A DNA stretch of 64,000 nucleotides. It comes from Planomicrobium sp. CPCC 101110. GTDB taxonomy: Bacteria; Bacillota; Bacilli; Bacillales_A; Planococcaceae. Below, in pieces: positions 25,811 to 34,611 of this stretch (the stretch's first letter is position 1; every line of letters begins with the position of its first letter). The DNA lies in NCBI RefSeq assembly GCF_007859395.1, contig NZ_VOHD01000003.1, forward strand, positions 414,945 to 478,944, read 5' to 3'. The notes beneath the pieces are model-generated. The model saw only the letters and a program-made list of their open reading frames with translations, was not told the origin of the DNA and did not search any database. Position numbers and translations under genes: made by a program.

Positions 25811-26447
25811 ACCGTCAGTCTACTTTATTATGGGAACCGGAAATGTAGGGGAACGAGATCCGCTGACTGTGCTTGAAGAAGCCCTGTCAGCGGGAATCAG
25901 TTTTTTTCAATTGCGGGAAAAAGGCATGGGGGCTTTGGGTGGGAGTGCGTTAAAGAAATTTGCCCAAGATTGCCAAAGGCTGTGCAGGATACACGATGTG
26001 CCGTTTATCATCAATGATAATGTTGCATTGGCATGCGAAATTGACGCGGACGGTGTCCACATTGGACAGGAAGATGAAGATGCCGCCGCTGTGCGCAAAC
26101 AAATAGGGCCAGGAAAAATTCTTGGTGTTTCCGTCCATTCAGTGGAGGAAGCGTCGGCGGCCGTTGTGGCGGGAGCAGATTATGTGGGAATGGGCCCCGT
26201 TTTTCCGACCTGCTCGAAAAGCGATGCGAAAAGCCCTGCTGGTGTAGCGGGCATTCTTTCAGTGAAATCCATATATCCCCAATTGCCGATTGTTGGCATC
26301 GGGGGAATCACTCCTGATAACGCTGGGCATGTATGGGCTGCGGGTGCGGAAGGAGTGGCGGTGATATCCGCTATAGCCCAAGCGGAAGATGTGGCGCTTC
26401 AAGTCGGGCTTTTCAAAAAATCCTATAAAAAAGGGGCCGTCAGATGA
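25794..26447 (+). CDS. thiE: Thiamine-phosphate synthase ThiE
   Basis: 217 aa. Joins HMP-PP and thiazole phosphate to thiamine phosphate. The TIM-barrel motifs are present: SVYFIMGTGN, FFQLREKG, FIINDNVALACEIDADGVHIGQED, GVSVHSVEEA, YVGMGPVFPTCSKSDA and IVGIGGITPDNA. The start is TTG 25794, following AGGGGG; it begins MKYWGEPSVYF and overlaps thiD by 17 nt. A longer reading from 25731 would run deep into thiD and adds residues with no family match. It overlaps thiW by ATGA. Confidence 0.95.
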   Translation: MKYWGEPSVYFIMGTGNVGERDPLTVLEEALSAGISFFQLREKGMGALGGSALKKFAQDCQRLCRIHDVPFIINDNVALACEIDADGVHIGQEDEDAAAVRKQIGPGKILGVSVHSVEEASAAVVAGADYVGMGPVFPTCSKSDAKSPAGVAGILSVKSIYPQLPIVGIGGITPDNAGHVWAAGAEGVAVISAIAQAEDVALQVGLFKKSYKKGAVR

Positions 26448-26932
26448 AAACCCGAAAATTAGTGCTGATAGCGATGTTTGTGGCGATTGCTGTAGCAGGC
26501 TCGACCTTTGTCTCATTTCCAGCGGGCATTGCCCGCGCTTACCCCATCCAACATGCTGTCAATGTCATTTCGGCCGTTCTTTTAGGTCCGGGCCCAGCTC
26601 TTTTGATCGCATTTTTGACGGGAGCGGTGAGAGTTTTCATAGGCACCGGTTCATTGCTCGCTTTTCCGGGAGGCATGATCGGTGCCCTGCTTGCCGGAAT
26701 AATGTATGCAAAGTACGGAAAAGTTTGGTTGGCTGCAATAGGTGAAGTGGCCGGGACGGGAATTCTTGCGTCTTTAGTAGCCGTGCCTTATGCGAAGGTT
26801 TTAATGGGCACAGAACTCGGCGCATTTTTCTTCTTTCCGCCTTTTTTGATATCAAGCGCAAGCGGCGCGGTTCTCGGCGTCATTCTAGTATCAAGATTGA
26901 CGAGAAATAGTGAAAAACGGCTGTTTAACTAA
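26444..26932 (+). CDS. thiW: Thiazole ECF transporter substrate-binding subunit ThiW
   Basis: 162 aa, five or six helices, matching the ThiW family of energy-coupling-factor S components that take up the thiazole precursor together with a shared EcfA-A'-T module encoded elsewhere. Conserved-looking elements include SFPAGIARAYPIQHAVNVISAVLLGPGPALLIAFLTGAVR and a Gly-rich LAFPGGMIGALLAG. As the last gene of a TPP-controlled operon next to thiM, import of thiazole is the expected role. ATGA overlap with thiE. No clear terminator follows. Confidence 0.93.
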   Translation: MKTRKLVLIAMFVAIAVAGSTFVSFPAGIARAYPIQHAVNVISAVLLGPGPALLIAFLTGAVRVFIGTGSLLAFPGGMIGALLAGIMYAKYGKVWLAAIGEVAGTGILASLVAVPYAKVLMGTELGAFFFFPPFLISSASGAVLGVILVSRLTRNSEKRLFN

Positions 26933-26956
26933 ATTTATTACATTCCCGAGACAAGT

Positions 26957-26983
26957 GTTTATCCTATCGGCATTGAGGGGAAA
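26957..26983 (+). promoter_or_regulatory. Sigma-B-type promoter
   Basis: GTTTAT (26957-26962) and GGGGAAA (26977-26983) with a 14-15 nt spacer, against the sigma-B consensus GTTTAA-N12-15-GGGTAT. It lies 40 bp before a YtxH-like stress gene, the kind of gene sigma-B controls in Bacillus. Confidence 0.65.
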
Positions 26984-27022
26984 CTAAGGAACAAACACTT
27001 TTCGAAAGGGAGTTGACATGGA

Positions 27023-27844
27023 ATGGTTAAAATTGCAGTTGAACAACCGTTTACTTCAGTAAAAGACGCGCTTGAAAAGAAAGGGTATAAAGTAGACATG
27101 CTCAAGGAGAAAACAGATTCGGTAAGCTACGACTGCGTGGTGGTCCGCGACAAGGAGGACTTGGCGGATTTTCATATGAATGTTCCTTTGGTTGAAGCAA
27201 AAGGCCGGACACTTTACGATATCGTCGAGGAAGTAGAAGAACGCCTTATACGTTCAGGGAAGATTGCTGCACCTGCTGACGTGGAAAAAGGCGGCCTGAG
27301 CCCATTCCTTAAAGGCGCAGCTACTGGCGCTGTAATCGGTGCAGCGGCTGGGTTGTTGTTGACCCCGAAAAGCGGCAAGGAACTGCAGGGAACCGTAATG
27401 GAAAAAGCAACAGGCACACTAGAGCAAGTGAAAAGCAAAGCGAGTGGCCTGACTTCAAAAGATAAAGATCAAGACCAAGATGCATCCAGCGGAGGCGGCG
27501 TCGCTGAAAAAGTGAAAGGCGTCGTTGGCCAGGCGAAAGAAAAATCCTCTGGTGTCCTAGAAAAAGCAAAAGGCCCAGTGGACAACTTAAAGGCCAAACG
27601 CCAAGAGAAAAAAGAAGAAAAAGAGCTGGCTAAACAGCAAAAAGCAATTAAGAATGAAATTAAACAAGAGGAAAAAGCCCAAAAAGAGCATGAAAAAGCT
27701 GAGAAAAAAGCCGAAAAAGAAATTAAAAAAGCTGAAAAAGAAGCGAAACAAGAAAAAGGCAAGATAGAAGTGGTTGAACTGGGAGATGCTTCTGTTGAAA
27801 ACAACGAGACAGGCGGCGTCATAATCCAATCAAAAGATAAGTGA
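27023..27844 (+). CDS. UPF0180-YtxH fusion, general-stress-type protein
   Basis: 273 aa in three parts. Residues 1-75 resemble the UPF0180/YkuS family (IAVEQPFTSVKDALEKKGYKVD, RTLYDIVEEVEERL). Residues ~93-115 are a glycine/alanine-rich YtxH-like membrane segment (FLKGAATGAVIGAAAGLLLTPKSGKEL). The rest is a Ser/Lys/Glu-rich, probably coiled or disordered tail ending in an acidic stretch; from ~190 to 245 it is almost only K, E, A and Q. Function unknown, but YtxH proteins are sigma-B stress proteins and a sigma-B-like promoter lies upstream. GGGAGTTG precedes the ATG. Compare the second YtxH-like protein at 51468. Confidence 0.8.
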   Translation: MVKIAVEQPFTSVKDALEKKGYKVDMLKEKTDSVSYDCVVVRDKEDLADFHMNVPLVEAKGRTLYDIVEEVEERLIRSGKIAAPADVEKGGLSPFLKGAATGAVIGAAAGLLLTPKSGKELQGTVMEKATGTLEQVKSKASGLTSKDKDQDQDASSGGGVAEKVKGVVGQAKEKSSGVLEKAKGPVDNLKAKRQEKKEEKELAKQQKAIKNEIKQEEKAQKEHEKAEKKAEKEIKKAEKEAKQEKGKIEVVELGDASVENNETGGVIIQSKDK

Positions 27845-27852
27845 AATAACTG

Positions 27853-27905
27853 AAAGGTGGCCCGAAAACCTGCGTATCAGCAGGCTTTCGGGCCACCTTT
27901 TTTTA
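27853..27905. terminator. Strong bidirectional terminator
   Basis: AAAGGTGGCCCGAAA pairs with TTTCGGGCCACCTTT, with an inner CCTGC/GCAGG stem and a 6-nt loop, flanked by TTTTTTT on the plus strand. It lies between converging genes. Confidence 0.92.
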
Positions 27906-27908
27906 TGG

Positions 27909-29189
27909 TCAGCTACTTTCGGCAATGTCATCAACAGCATCATGGGCAACAGGCTCTGGTACGCGGGACAGAATGACAATCCCGATGATGAACAGGATTA
28001 CCAGGCTGAAAACGCCCATGCTGGAATTTCCTGTGATTTGGGAAGTGACGCCCACGAGAAGCGGGCCGAGGATGGCTGCAAACTTGCCGAAAATATTGTA
28101 GAATCCAAAAAATTCGTTGGAATTTTCTTTTGGCACGAGCTTGCCGAAATAGGAACGGCTCAGTGCTTGGATGCCGCCTTGGCTCGTTGCTACAAGCATT
28201 GCCAAAATCCAGAAGTCCACGATTGTTTCCAGGAAGAAAGCATAAATGCATACAACGATGTAAATGCAAATGCCGACATACAGCATCTTCTTTCCGGTAA
28301 AGCGTTCTGACAGCCGGCCGTACAGGATTGCGAACGGAGCAGCGACCACTTGCGTGGCGAACAGGACGATCAATAAGCTGACCGAACTCAGCCCAAGGTC
28401 GGTTCCGTAGGCCGTAGACATGGAAATAATGGTCCCCACCCCGTCAATATAAAAGAAGTAGGCGATTAAAAACAAAAACAATGCACGATATTGACGGATT
28501 TCCCGGACGGTTTTGCTGAGGCGCTTGAAGCTTTGGCTGATGGGGTTCGGTTCCTTTTCAATAAAGTAGCGCTGCTGGACATGGCGAAACATCGGGATGG
28601 AGAACGAAATCCACCAGACGGCAGTAATGCCGAATGCGATCCGGCTGGCGTTGATTGTTGAGACCGGCAAAATTTCTTGCTGGGAAAGCACGATAATGGC
28701 AATGGATATGATAAAAGGGATTGTCGATCCGATATAGCCCAGCCCATAGCCGAAAGAGGAAACGATATTCATGCGCTTTTCCGTTGTCACATCAACAATG
28801 AAGGCGTCATAAAAAACATTGGCACCTGTTGCGCCGAGCGCCGCAAAAGTATAGCAGACTAGAAGCATCAGCCAATTGCCGCTTGGCACAAAAGCGAGCA
28901 TTACTGTAGCGGCGGTGCCGATAAAGAAAAAAGCGGCGAAAAATTTCTTTTTCAGCCCTTGATAGTCAGCGATTGTCCCTAAGATTGGTCCAAGCAAAGC
29001 CAATATAAATGTGAAAATGGCAATTGTATAACCCAGATAAGCGGTTGAATCCGAAAGGCTGACCCCGGCTTCTGTAGCAGCGGATTTGTAAAATAGCGGA
29101 AAAACGGCCGTTGTAATGATAATGGAATAAGCAGAACTTCCCCAATCATAAAGTGCCCAGCTTTTCTCTTCTTTTGTGAAATTTTTCAT
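27909..29189 (-). CDS. UMF1/Atg22-type MFS transporter
   Basis: 426 aa, 12 helices. The start KEEKSWALYDWGSSAYSIIITTAVFPLFYK and the SQGGIQALSRSYFGKLVPKENSNEFFGFYNIFGKFAAILGP segment are diagnostic of the UMF1 branch, the bacterial relatives of yeast vacuolar Atg22 amino-acid effluxers. Substrate in bacteria unknown. AAGGAG lies before the ATG on the minus strand. It diverges from exoA with ~170 bp between and converges on a terminator, so it is monocistronic. Confidence 0.92.
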   Translation of the reverse strand: MKNFTKEEKSWALYDWGSSAYSIIITTAVFPLFYKSAATEAGVSLSDSTAYLGYTIAIFTFILALLGPILGTIADYQGLKKKFFAAFFFIGTAATVMLAFVPSGNWLMLLVCYTFAALGATGANVFYDAFIVDVTTEKRMNIVSSFGYGLGYIGSTIPFIISIAIIVLSQQEILPVSTINASRIAFGITAVWWISFSIPMFRHVQQRYFIEKEPNPISQSFKRLSKTVREIRQYRALFLFLIAYFFYIDGVGTIISMSTAYGTDLGLSSVSLLIVLFATQVVAAPFAILYGRLSERFTGKKMLYVGICIYIVVCIYAFFLETIVDFWILAMLVATSQGGIQALSRSYFGKLVPKENSNEFFGFYNIFGKFAAILGPLLVGVTSQITGNSSMGVFSLVILFIIGIVILSRVPEPVAHDAVDDIAESS

Positions 29190-29360
29190 GAGTTCAATCT
29201 CCTTAGCTCTAGATAGGTCTATTGTACAAGAAGAAGGAACTGTTGGGTGAACATTCTAAAAAATTACTGAAATTTTACCTTCGAAGAAAGGAGCCAATCG
29301 ATTTGAGCAGTGCGCTTTCCTCGAGTAAACTGGAAAAGGAAGCAGAAAGAAGGGGTACTT

Positions 29361-30116
29361 TTGAAATTGATTTCATGGAATGTAAACGGACTTCGGGCTG
29401 TGATGAAAAAAGGCTTTATGGACTTTTTCGAAAAAGTCGATGCCGATATATTCTGCCTGCAGGAAATCAAGCTGCAGGAAGGGCAGATTGAGATGGAACT
29501 GCCGGGATACTATGAATATTGGAACTATGCCCTTAAAAAAGGCTATTCCGGCACGGCCATTTTTACGAAAAAAGAGCCGATAAGCGTACAGTACGGAATG
29601 GGTATAGCGGAGCATGATACAGAAGGGCGCATCATCACGCTTGAATTCGACGATTATTTTGTTGTGACAGTATATACCCCCAACTCGCAGCACGGGTTGC
29701 TCCGGCTCGATTACCGATTGCAATGGGAAGATGCGATACTCGAATATGTGAGAAAGCTGGACCGTCAAAAGCCGGTTGTTTTATGCGGTGATTTGAATGT
29801 GGCGCATGAAGAGATCGACTTGAAAAACCCGAAGGCGAATATGAAAAATTCCGGATTCACTCCAGAAGAACGCGGAAAGCTTTCCGGCTTTTTAGCGAGC
29901 GGATTCATCGACACGTTCCGCCATTTTTATCCCGACACGCCTGGGAAGTATTCCTGGTGGTCCTACCGCTCTGACTGCCGGGAAAAAAACATCGGGTGGC
30001 GCATTGACTACTTTATCGCCTCAACCAGGCTCGCACCGAAGCTGGCAGGAGCTAAAATCCATACGGAAATACTCGGTTCCGATCATTGTCCGGTTGAATT
30101 GGAGATAACTGCTTGA
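29361..30116 (+). CDS. exoA: Exodeoxyribonuclease III / AP endonuclease ExoA
   Basis: 251 aa from TTG 29361, seven bases after AAGGGG; the frame is open upstream but those residues do not fit the family. Repairs abasic sites and 3' blocked ends, needing Mg2+. All catalytic residues of the EEP fold are present: Asn7, Glu35 (CLQEIKLQ), Asp144 and Asn146 (CGDLNVAH), Asp216 (WRIDYFI) and Asp241-His242 (GSDHCPVEL). It belongs to the Bacillus ExoA/Xth branch. Closed by a GC-rich terminator. Confidence 0.96.
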   Translation: MKLISWNVNGLRAVMKKGFMDFFEKVDADIFCLQEIKLQEGQIEMELPGYYEYWNYALKKGYSGTAIFTKKEPISVQYGMGIAEHDTEGRIITLEFDDYFVVTVYTPNSQHGLLRLDYRLQWEDAILEYVRKLDRQKPVVLCGDLNVAHEEIDLKNPKANMKNSGFTPEERGKLSGFLASGFIDTFRHFYPDTPGKYSWWSYRSDCREKNIGWRIDYFIASTRLAPKLAGAKIHTEILGSDHCPVELEITA

Positions 30117-30128
30117 CCAAGCGGACTT

Positions 30129-30180
30129 AAAACCCCGCCCCGGCTTCTTTTTGAGAAGCCGGGGCGGGGTTTGTTTTTTT
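30129..30180. terminator. GC-rich terminator after exoA
   Basis: AAACCCCGCCCCGGCTTC pairs with GAAGCCGGGGCGGGGTTT, an 18-bp stem, followed by GTTTTTTT. It touches the 3' end of the M6 protease gene on the other strand and may end both. Confidence 0.93.
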
Positions 30181-31999
30181 ATTTGTTATAGAAGAATTTA
30201 GCTGTGATGGAACCATCTTCATTTTCCACAACGTCGGTTACATTGATTCCCGAATCAGCAGGTGTGGCGCTATTGCCTTTCCAGAAATAATAAGAGCCGG
30301 TGTGGACATTGCTGCTTTGTGGTGTGATTTTGCTCCCTGTCTTGAAGAAATCGCCAGCGTCTCCGCGGTTAGCGTTTTTCTCAAGGTCGTATTTGCCGTC
30401 TGCTTGAAGAAGGGACAAACCGTAATGAGTTACTTTTGTTCCATCGGAAGCCGTAGCGGATTGATTGTACTGGTAGCGTTTGTTCATCCAGTTTTCCACG
30501 TTGTTCGGGCGGAATCCGGCTGTCTGGTACAAACCGATGACATTTTCATCCACATGCCAGGCCAGCAAGCCGTGGGCCTCAGTGCCTTGGCGGTTCAAGC
30601 CTTTGTTGAAGCCGTCCTGTTGGACGTTTTCAAACAAGAAGTATTCAGTGCCGTTTGATCCCGGAACTTCCATTTTTACAATACCGTTATCAGCTTTCGC
30701 TTTATTGATAGCTGGCAATGTGATTTCCTGTACGCCGCTTTCAGGTTTTACTTCAACCGGGTCGACCCAACCCAAGAAAATTTTCGAGAACGGATCAAAA
30801 TGGGTCGGTGCGTTTCCTGAGTAGGCGCTATTGTTAGGGTAGCGCATCCATGAACCGCCGGCCATCATGGAATAGTTGCCGACGCCTTCCGAAGTGTAGG
30901 CCGTATCATAGAAATCAGGCAATCCGAGCGCATGGCCGAATTCGTGGGCGTAAACCCCTGGCTGTGCCGGATATGGACCGGTTTTTGCCGTATCCGAATA
31001 AGTGCCGGTTGCCGCATCGTATCCGGCCACGTTGCCGCCGATGCCAGGCTGGATATTATAATTATTCACCACTACACCATCATATGTCATGTCTTCTTTT
31101 TCTGTTTTGGCGATCCACTCACTTTGGCTCATGCCCTCATATTGGTCTGCCGGTTTGCCGGTTTCATAATATTTCCCGTAGTACAACGCACTAAGCAGGC
31201 TCCATTTGTGCGACCAGAATTGGGCAGGGTCGCTGCTGAATTCGGCTCCGGTTCCTTCATGTACGACGAAGATGTTTGGCACTTCGCCATCTACCGCATA
31301 TTGGGAGAAATCGACTTGATCGTCGGCCGCTTTCAAAAGATCGCGTACAAATTCACCGGTATGGGCGTCGCCGTTGGCGTTTCCAAGAACATAAGTGCCG
31401 TTTTCAGCATAGGTGCCTTCCTGGTCCAAATAGTAAGAAGCGCCTTTTGGCAGTTCAACCCATAAGAAATCCGTGTTTTCTTTACGTACCAAGTTGATTC
31501 TTCCGTTGCTCGACTCTTTGTAGACATTCTGCATTGTACTGTCTGTCGGAGCTTTTACCCCGTTGAATTCTGCGTATTTCTCGAACTGGGGAAGCTCGTA
31601 CGGATTGTATTCACTTCCAAAGATCAAATCTTCATAATAGTGGGCGGGAACTTGGCCGGGCATATCGCCGATCGGTTCGTCGCCTTCTTTGTATTTAGCT
31701 AAAATTACCAAGACCGGGACATCGCCTTGGGCGGCCTGGTAAGCTGCGCGCTTATCGCCGGGGGCTTGGAATTTCGTGCCGTTTGCGGCCGATTTTTCGA
31801 CAGGATCAGCTTTTGAAATGTCAATCCCCAATTTTTTTGCTTTATCTGCCAGTTCAGGCGCAGCCCCCACATGTTCCGCCGGGCTTAAATTATACTTATT
31901 GGGCTGTTCCGCCGGAGCGGCCGGAGCGCCAGTTCCTGAAAAAATTGCAGCTCCTGCAACCGCCAGGGTTAAAAATGATGTGGATAAGACTTTTAACAA
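30179..31999 (-). CDS. Secreted M6-family metalloprotease (InhA-like)
   Basis: About 606 aa. The start is best at TTG 31999 (MLKVLSTSFL...), nine bases after AAGGAG; the GTG at 32008 sits too close to it. A signal peptide runs to about residue 30 (cleavage near APAAPA). The zinc motif is HEFGHALGLPD (about 352-362), with the Met-turn-like YSMMAGGSW, as in immune inhibitor A peptidases. The N-terminal ~90 residues look like a propeptide. Shorter than the 785-aa InhA homologue at 58038 and without its C-terminal carbohydrate/VEG-like part. Likely extracellular protein degradation. Divergent from catalase. Confidence 0.92.
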   Translation of the reverse strand: MLKVLSTSFLTLAVAGAAIFSGTGAPAAPAEQPNKYNLSPAEHVGAAPELADKAKKLGIDISKADPVEKSAANGTKFQAPGDKRAAYQAAQGDVPVLVILAKYKEGDEPIGDMPGQVPAHYYEDLIFGSEYNPYELPQFEKYAEFNGVKAPTDSTMQNVYKESSNGRINLVRKENTDFLWVELPKGASYYLDQEGTYAENGTYVLGNANGDAHTGEFVRDLLKAADDQVDFSQYAVDGEVPNIFVVHEGTGAEFSSDPAQFWSHKWSLLSALYYGKYYETGKPADQYEGMSQSEWIAKTEKEDMTYDGVVVNNYNIQPGIGGNVAGYDAATGTYSDTAKTGPYPAQPGVYAHEFGHALGLPDFYDTAYTSEGVGNYSMMAGGSWMRYPNNSAYSGNAPTHFDPFSKIFLGWVDPVEVKPESGVQEITLPAINKAKADNGIVKMEVPGSNGTEYFLFENVQQDGFNKGLNRQGTEAHGLLAWHVDENVIGLYQTAGFRPNNVENWMNKRYQYNQSATASDGTKVTHYGLSLLQADGKYDLEKNANRGDAGDFFKTGSKITPQSSNVHTGSYYFWKGNSATPADSGINVTDVVENEDGSITAKFFYNK

Positions 32000-32139
32000 A
32001 AGTGTCACTCTCCTTAAATATTAATGTTTTGTAAAATAATATAAATAATTCAGTATATTTTGAATAGGTATTTTTATTCTTTTTAGAAATTGTTTAGGGT
32101 GTCTAAATACTTACGGGCTTGAACTTCCCTTAATATGAT

Positions 32140-32164
32140 GTTTAAGAAAAGGCGCATCGGGAAA
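32140..32164 (+). promoter_or_regulatory. Sigma-B-type promoter of the catalase gene
   Basis: A perfect -35 GTTTAA (32140-32145), 13-nt spacer, and GGGAAA (32159-32164), 35 bp before the ATG. It matches the sigma-B consensus and the stress role of catalase. Confidence 0.8.
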
Positions 32165-32199
32165 AATGAAATGATAGCAAAATATAGAGGAGGATTCGT

Positions 32200-33813
32200 A
32201 TGAGTGAAAACAAGGAAGAAAAGAACTTGAAAATGGGATCAGGCGAAGATGAGCAAACGCTGACGACCCGACAAGGACATCCTGTAAGAGACAATCAGAA
32301 TATACGGACCGTCGGTAACCGCGGCCCTGCCACTCTTGAAAACTATCACTTTATTGAAAAAATCTCGCATTTTGACCGGGAAGAAATTCCGGAGCGAATT
32401 GTCCATGCGCGCGGCGCTGGTGCATTCGGATATTTTGAAACGTACGGTAAAGTCGGCGATGAGCCGGTTGAAAAATATACGCGTGCAAAAGTATTTTCCG
32501 GTGCAGGGAAGCAGACGCCGCTATTGGTCCGCTTTTCTACAGTAGCAGGATCCAGGCATTCCTCAGAAACCGCCCGTGACCCGCGAGGATTTGCGGTCAA
32601 GATGTACACGGAAGACGGCAACTGGGACCTTGTCGGAAACAACCTTAAAATTTTCTTTATCCGTGATGCGATGAAATTCCCGGATATGATCCATGCATTC
32701 AAAAATGACCCAGTGTCAAACGTGCCTAACCCTGAGCGTATGTTCGACTTTGTTGCACGCACACCGGAAGCGACGCATATGATCACGTTCCTGTTCTCGC
32801 CATGGGGTATTCCCGCGACTTACCGGCATATGCAAGGATCTGGCGTAAACACGTATAAATGGGTAAACGATAAAGGCGAAGCAGTCCTTGTTAAATACCA
32901 TTGGGAGCCGAAACAGGGCATCCGCAATTTGACGCAGGCAGAAGCCAATGAAATCCAAGCGGAAAATACTGGGCATGCTACACAGGATTTATTCGAAGCC
33001 ATCGAACGCGGAGATTATCCGGAATGGGAATTGTTCGTTCAAATTATGAGCGACGATGAGCATGCAGAACTGGATTTTGACCCATTGGACGATACAAAAC
33101 TATGGCCGCAGGACAAGTTCCCATTCCTTCCTGTCGGGAAAATGGTATTGAATCGCAACCCTGAAAACTACCATGCCGAGATCGAGCAAGCGGCGTTCGG
33201 TACCGGGGTGCTTGTAGACGGGCTTGACTTCTCGGATGACAAGATGCTGCAAGGGCGTACGTTCTCGTATTCCGATACGCAGCGCTACCGTGTCGGTGCC
33301 AACTACTTGCAGCTGCCGGTCAATGCACCGAAAAAACGTGTAGCGACAAACCAATATGGCGGACAAATGGACCGCCCGGCAGAACATGTGCCGAACCCGC
33401 ATATCAATTATGAGCCATCTGTTCTTGGGGGCGTGAAGGAAGCTGAACGGGTTGCACCGCCTCACGAACCGGCATACAATGCCAAAGTGGTTAGCCAGCC
33501 GATTGACCGCACCAACAACTACGGCCAGGCTGGAGAAACTTACCGCAGCTTTGAAGATTGGGAGCGCGAAGAGTTGATCAACAATCTAGGTGACGCGCTG
33601 TCTGTATGTGATCCAAGAATCCAGGAAGAAATGATCCATCACTTCACGCAGGCGGATGAAGATTATGGCCGCCGTGTCCGTGAAAACATGGAACAGAAGA
33701 TCAAAGCGATGGAAGAAATGAAAGGCAGCGAACCTAAAATTTACGGCAAGCCTGCCGCCAATAAAGTGGCGCAAGGCGCAGCTCAAAAAGGGCACGAAGC
33801 TGGACCATACTGA
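32200..33813 (+). CDS. Haem catalase (monofunctional, KatE/KatB-like)
   Basis: 537 aa, somewhat longer than small clade-3 catalases (~485 aa), with an extended, hydrophilic N-terminus (1-22) and a Lys/Glu/Ala-rich C-terminal tail. Breaks down hydrogen peroxide in the cytoplasm. Catalytic His69 ([14 protein letters not shown]), Asn148 (DLVGNN) and the proximal haem ligand Tyr357 ([23 protein letters not shown]) are intact. GAGGAGG precedes the ATG. A consensus sigma-B promoter lies just upstream, so it is expected to be a general-stress catalase like B. subtilis KatE/KatX rather than the PerR-controlled KatA. No PerR box was seen. Monocistronic with its own terminator. Confidence 0.96.
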   Translation: MSENKEEKNLKMGSGEDEQTLTTRQGHPVRDNQNIRTVGNRGPATLENYHFIEKISHFDREEIPERIVHARGAGAFGYFETYGKVGDEPVEKYTRAKVFSGAGKQTPLLVRFSTVAGSRHSSETARDPRGFAVKMYTEDGNWDLVGNNLKIFFIRDAMKFPDMIHAFKNDPVSNVPNPERMFDFVARTPEATHMITFLFSPWGIPATYRHMQGSGVNTYKWVNDKGEAVLVKYHWEPKQGIRNLTQAEANEIQAENTGHATQDLFEAIERGDYPEWELFVQIMSDDEHAELDFDPLDDTKLWPQDKFPFLPVGKMVLNRNPENYHAEIEQAAFGTGVLVDGLDFSDDKMLQGRTFSYSDTQRYRVGANYLQLPVNAPKKRVATNQYGGQMDRPAEHVPNPHINYEPSVLGGVKEAERVAPPHEPAYNAKVVSQPIDRTNNYGQAGETYRSFEDWEREELINNLGDALSVCDPRIQEEMIHHFTQADEDYGRRVRENMEQKIKAMEEMKGSEPKIYGKPAANKVAQGAAQKGHEAGPY

Positions 33814-33821
33814 TAAAATCC

Positions 33822-33859
33822 AAAATACCGGCAAGCTGAAAAGCTTGCCGGTATTTTTT
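33822..33859 (+). terminator. Terminator after catalase
   Basis: AAAATACCGGCAAGCT pairs with AGCTTGCCGGTATTTT around a GAAA tetraloop, followed by TT. Confidence 0.92.
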
Positions 33860-33909
33860 ATCGTCCAGAAGTTTGCCCTGCCTTTTTGGAGCATTCTTAG
33901 GGCCCTTTT

Positions 33910-34611
33910 TTATTCACTGCCCTTAAGGAGAGAGGAATGATTAACGCCGAAAACTTTTTCAACATCAATCAAAAAAGCGATTCCTTTTCCGGGGGCGTCT
34001 AGGTCGATGGCATTTTCAATGCTTTTGACAACCGCTTCTGTATAGCTTTGGGGAATGACTGTAAGGACGATGTCTTTCTCCGGTTCGATGGTGAAGTTCA
34101 GGAATTTTTGCTGTTCATTCACGCCGGTGCCGCGGCCCGATAAAATGGTTCCGCCTTCCGCGCCGGCATCGGCTGCTGCCTTCACTACTTTTCCCGAATC
34201 GCCGCTGTTGACAATTGTCACCACAAGATGAAACTGATCGCCTGCGTTCTCCATGGACAAATCACCTTTCTGTTGTCTGGCTTCGCTGACCCGATCTGAC
34301 AAATGCGGAACGCCGAGCAATTTGTTCAAATGCACGGTGAACCCAAGTCCGTGTCCCGGTATGCCGAGTTTTCCGGCTCGGCTGACTGCTTCTGTTACGG
34401 CAGCTTCAATTTTGCCGTCAATAGCTAAGAAAAGCACATCTTTTTCATGGGTTGCAGGCAAACCGAAGAATGTCGGTTTCTCATTGCGCCCGATCCCTTC
34501 CCCGTACAAAATGGTCGCTCCATCCGCGCCTGCTTTTTTCGCTTCAGCAATCACGTCGCGCGAATAGCCTCGTTTGACGATTGCAATCATCAGCTTATGA
34601 TTCAGGTTCAT
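33910..34611 (-). CDS. Tandem PII-like (GlnB-fold) regulator of the DUF1538 pair
   Basis: About 233 aa made of two similar ~100-aa halves. Half 1 runs KLMIAIVKRGYSRDVIAEAKKAGADGATILYGEG to GLGFTVHLNKLLGVPH; half 2 runs HLVVTIVNSGDSGKVVKAAADAGAEGGTILSGRG to KGIAFLIDVEKVFGVNH. Each has the ferredoxin-like PII core and a glycine-rich nucleotide-type loop (GATILYGEG, GGTILSGRG), but not the uridylylated tyrosine of GlnB. The ATG at 34611 overlaps the preceding DUF1538 gene by 17 nt; a GTG at 34626 is a less likely start because it has no site. It probably senses a nucleotide or ion and controls the neighbouring membrane proteins, as GlnK does AmtB. Partner and ligand are inferred. Confidence 0.85.
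   Translation of the reverse strand: MNLNHKLMIAIVKRGYSRDVIAEAKKAGADGATILYGEGIGRNEKPTFFGLPATHEKDVLFLAIDGKIEAAVTEAVSRAGKLGIPGHGLGFTVHLNKLLGVPHLSDRVSEARQQKGDLSMENAGDQFHLVVTIVNSGDSGKVVKAAADAGAEGGTILSGRGTGVNEQQKFLNFTIEPEKDIVLTVIPQSYTEAVVKSIENAIDLDAPGKGIAFLIDVEKVFGVNHSSLLKGSE

Noticed and set aside
27469..27829. Ser/Phe-rich minus-strand frames
   Set aside because: Mirror image of the Lys/Glu-rich tail on the plus strand.
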